Positions 62,569 to 64,000 of a DNA stretch of 64,000 bases are shown here, piece after piece. This DNA comes from Polyangium mundeleinium (GTDB lineage Bacteria; Myxococcota_A; Polyangia; Polyangiales; Polyangiaceae). The position numbers and the translations under genes are program-made. Below the pieces are notes generated by a model that worked only from the letters and a program-made list of their open reading frames with translations, did not search any database and was not told the DNA's origin. Each line of letters opens with the position of its first letter. Within the stretch, counting starts at the first letter, position 1. The stretch is taken from contig NZ_JAQNDO010000001.1 of the NCBI RefSeq assembly GCF_028369105.1, forward strand, positions 10,820,501 to 10,884,500, written 5' to 3'.

Positions 62569-63533
62569 CGGATCGCCACGATCCCCGCCTTCTCGGCGGC
62601 GGTCTTCATGGAGCGGTGGTCATCGTAATCGGCGTCCTCGACCTTCACGAACCGCGCAATGAACGCCGCGTCGAGCAGCCGCTTCCCCTCCGGCTCCTGG
62701 TGCATGCCGAGGAGCGTCCGCCGGAGCGCGGCGCGGAGTTCCGCCGGTAGATCCGGCGAAACCACGACCGGGCTCACGGTCATGGGACCAAGGCTTTCGA
62801 GGACCCGCACCTCGCCCGCGCGGCCGATACGCCTTTCGCGATCGTAATCGAGCACCAGGCTATCCACCCAGCTCGCGTCCGCCTCGCCCGCGGCCACCAT
62901 GCGGATCGACTCCTCATGCGAGCCGGAGCGCACAATCTTGCCGAAAAAGCCGCTCGCGAAGCCGCGCTCCATCAAGCGGTGGCGGGGCGCGTTGTACCCG
63001 GTGTGCGATCGCTCGTCATTGTACACCAAGGTGCGTCCCCGGAGATCGTCCAGCGAATGGTAAGGGCTCCCGTTCCGGACCACGAGATCCGCGAAGTACA
63101 CGGCCCGCCCCCCATAACGAGGGTACGTCATGATGGGCGCGCCGAGGAGCTCGGCGCGCGGGGTGGGCTCGTCGCGCAGCACGGTATAGGGCAATCCGCA
63201 GATGAAGCCGAGCTCCACGGCGCCCGTCTGCAGCATGCTGTTGATGGTGCTGTAGGCGAGGCCCGTCGTGACCTCGATCGTGATTCCATTTTTCCGTGCC
63301 AGATAATGCGCGATCTCCTCGTAGAGGTTCACGCCGGACTCCGACACGAACGCCCCGCTCATCACCATGCGCATCGGGCGCGCGTCCTTCGCGGGCGCCT
63401 CTCCCGTCACGAGGCCCGAGCGCTCGGGTGTACGCGCGTCCGTGGGCCCGATCAAAAAGACGCCGATGGCCGTGGCCCCGACGAGCGCCCCCAGAAAGCC
63501 CCATACGCCGAGCGATTTCAGGTACGCTTGCAT
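62565..63533 (-). CDS. Membrane-anchored PhnD/SsuA-like periplasmic binding protein (sensory)
   Basis: 322 aa. An uncleaved-looking N-terminal helix (GVWGFLGALVGATAIGVFLIG) anchors a type-2 binding domain: YEEIAHYLARKNGITIEV, LQTGAVELGFICGLPYTVL, LRGRTLVYNDERSHTGYNAPRH and VAAGEADASWVDSLVLD are typical of phosphonate/phosphite-binding (PhnD) proteins. There is no ABC permease or ATPase gene around; instead it lies between a PAS/STAS protein and a histidine kinase with overlapping starts. So it likely serves as a ligand detector for the kinase rather than in uptake. The ligand is unknown. Confidence 0.87.
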   Translation of the reverse strand: MQAYLKSLGVWGFLGALVGATAIGVFLIGPTDARTPERSGLVTGEAPAKDARPMRMVMSGAFVSESGVNLYEEIAHYLARKNGITIEVTTGLAYSTINSMLQTGAVELGFICGLPYTVLRDEPTPRAELLGAPIMTYPRYGGRAVYFADLVVRNGSPYHSLDDLRGRTLVYNDERSHTGYNAPRHRLMERGFASGFFGKIVRSGSHEESIRMVAAGEADASWVDSLVLDYDRERRIGRAGEVRVLESLGPMTVSPVVVSPDLPAELRAALRRTLLGMHQEPEGKRLLDAAFIARFVKVEDADYDDHRSMKTAAEKAGIVAIR

Positions 63534-64000
63534 GACGCGCCCCTCCCGCCCGGGCGGCGCCCCATGGCGAATGCAATGCCGCTCTGCAGCGTCCGTTGCG
63601 TCGATAACCCGGAAAAACCCTCCCCCAAGGCCACCAGCGTCTGCGCCACCTCGGGCCGGATTCCCGTGAGCATGACCTCCGCGCCGAGCAGGCGCACGCC
63701 CTGCGCCATACGCACGATCTCATCGGCGACCACCGGCGTGACGCGCGGCACGCCGGTCATGTCGAGGATGGCCACACGCGCCCCGCGCGCCACGATCCCC
63801 TGAAGGAGCGTCTCCTGCGCGTGTTGCAACCGCAAAGCCTCGAGCTCGCCGACGAGGGGCATGACCACGATATCGTCGGTGATGGGGATGAGCGGCGTGG
63901 AGATCGAGAGCAGCGTCTCGTTCTGCGCGCGCATGGCGTCCTCCCGCGCGCGCTGCTGCTCGATGGCCTCGTCGCGCTGCCGCTCCTCCGTGACGTCGCG
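63518..64000 (-). CDS. STAS-domain protein with N-terminal PAS-like region (partial, runs off the window)
   Basis: The frame is open to the window edge, so the 5' end is missing. The part seen begins with RDVTEERQRDEAIEQQRARE, the end of a PAS domain plus coiled coil. An RsbR-type STAS domain follows: IVVMPLVGELEALRLQHAQETLL, VAILDMTGVPRVTPVVADEIVRMA and LLGAEVMLTGIRPEVAQTLV, with the conserved DMTG-like and T-G regions that carry phospho-sites in RsbR proteins. It overlaps the PhnD-like gene by 16 bp and opens the operon. It probably modulates a partner-switching or stressosome-like pathway. Confidence 0.82.
   Translation of the reverse strand, partial: RDVTEERQRDEAIEQQRAREDAMRAQNETLLSISTPLIPITDDIVVMPLVGELEALRLQHAQETLLQGIVARGARVAILDMTGVPRVTPVVADEIVRMAQGVRLLGAEVMLTGIRPEVAQTLVALGEGFSGLSTQRTLQSGIAFAMGRRPGGRGASCKRT

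Overview
The window is dense, very GC-rich DNA with few gaps. Many genes overlap by 4 bp (ATGA or GTGA). The content is typical of a soil myxobacterium, most likely of the Polyangium/Sorangium group (Polyangiales). The signs are many predicted lipoproteins with long Gly-rich GGxGGx spacers behind the lipobox, DUF4215/pre-peptidase C-terminal domains, kelch and RCC1 surface proteins, a MYXO-CTERM-like tail, AgmX/PglI and VIT domains, FHA/sigma-54 activators, several ECF sigma factors and orphan sensor kinases. The genus is inferred from gene content only. No rRNA, tRNA, CRISPR array or insertion sequence was recognised.

Layout. 0-6.6 kb: an epimerase-like gene, then a five-gene operon of three membrane proteins and a two-component system, then an alpha/beta hydrolase. 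6.7-14.3 kb: three large surface lipoproteins (PPC/DUF4215, kelch, beta-propeller-like). 14.3-16.4 kb: an AAA ATPase plus DUF4435/TOPRIM pair that matches the PARIS phage-defence architecture, in DNA that looks less GC-rich than its surroundings and is flanked by a 43-bp tandem repeat. 16.9-21.0 kb: a hypothetical helical protein, a Tat-type phospholipase C/acid phosphatase and a sensor kinase. 21.1-25.8 kb: an XRE-HTH/M78 metalloprotease translationally coupled to a C39-like cysteine protease (a candidate undescribed two-protease system), then a DUF3160 lipoprotein. 25.8-33 kb: an ECF sigma factor with a membrane partner, a Uma2 nuclease-fold protein, an 18-repeat Cys-rich lipoprotein, a STAS-like protein, and a MepA-type murein endopeptidase coupled to an orphan DNA methyltransferase.

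33-41.4 kb: a small lipoprotein, an RCC1 lipoprotein with a compositionally distinct half, a TPR protein, an L,D-transpeptidase, an SRPBCC protein, and a sigma/anti-sigma/bactofilin-like operon. 41.5-47.8 kb: a VIT/AgmX giant lipoprotein divergent from a Ser/Thr kinase and its coupled FHA/sigma-54 activator. 47.9-51.8 kb: an NmrA-like reductase, a HTH-citrate-synthase-like protein with striking palindromic repeats upstream, an ECF sigma factor, and two small proteins of unknown role. 51.8-60.7 kb: secreted proteins, including a ceramidase-like enzyme whose signal peptide appears frameshifted, a TPR protein and an S8 protease. 60.8-64 kb: a three-gene sensory operon (PAS/STAS protein, anchored PhnD-like binding protein, histidine kinase) that runs off the window.

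Much of the window therefore serves the cell surface, exported hydrolases and signalling. Two compact modules look like accessory defence genes.
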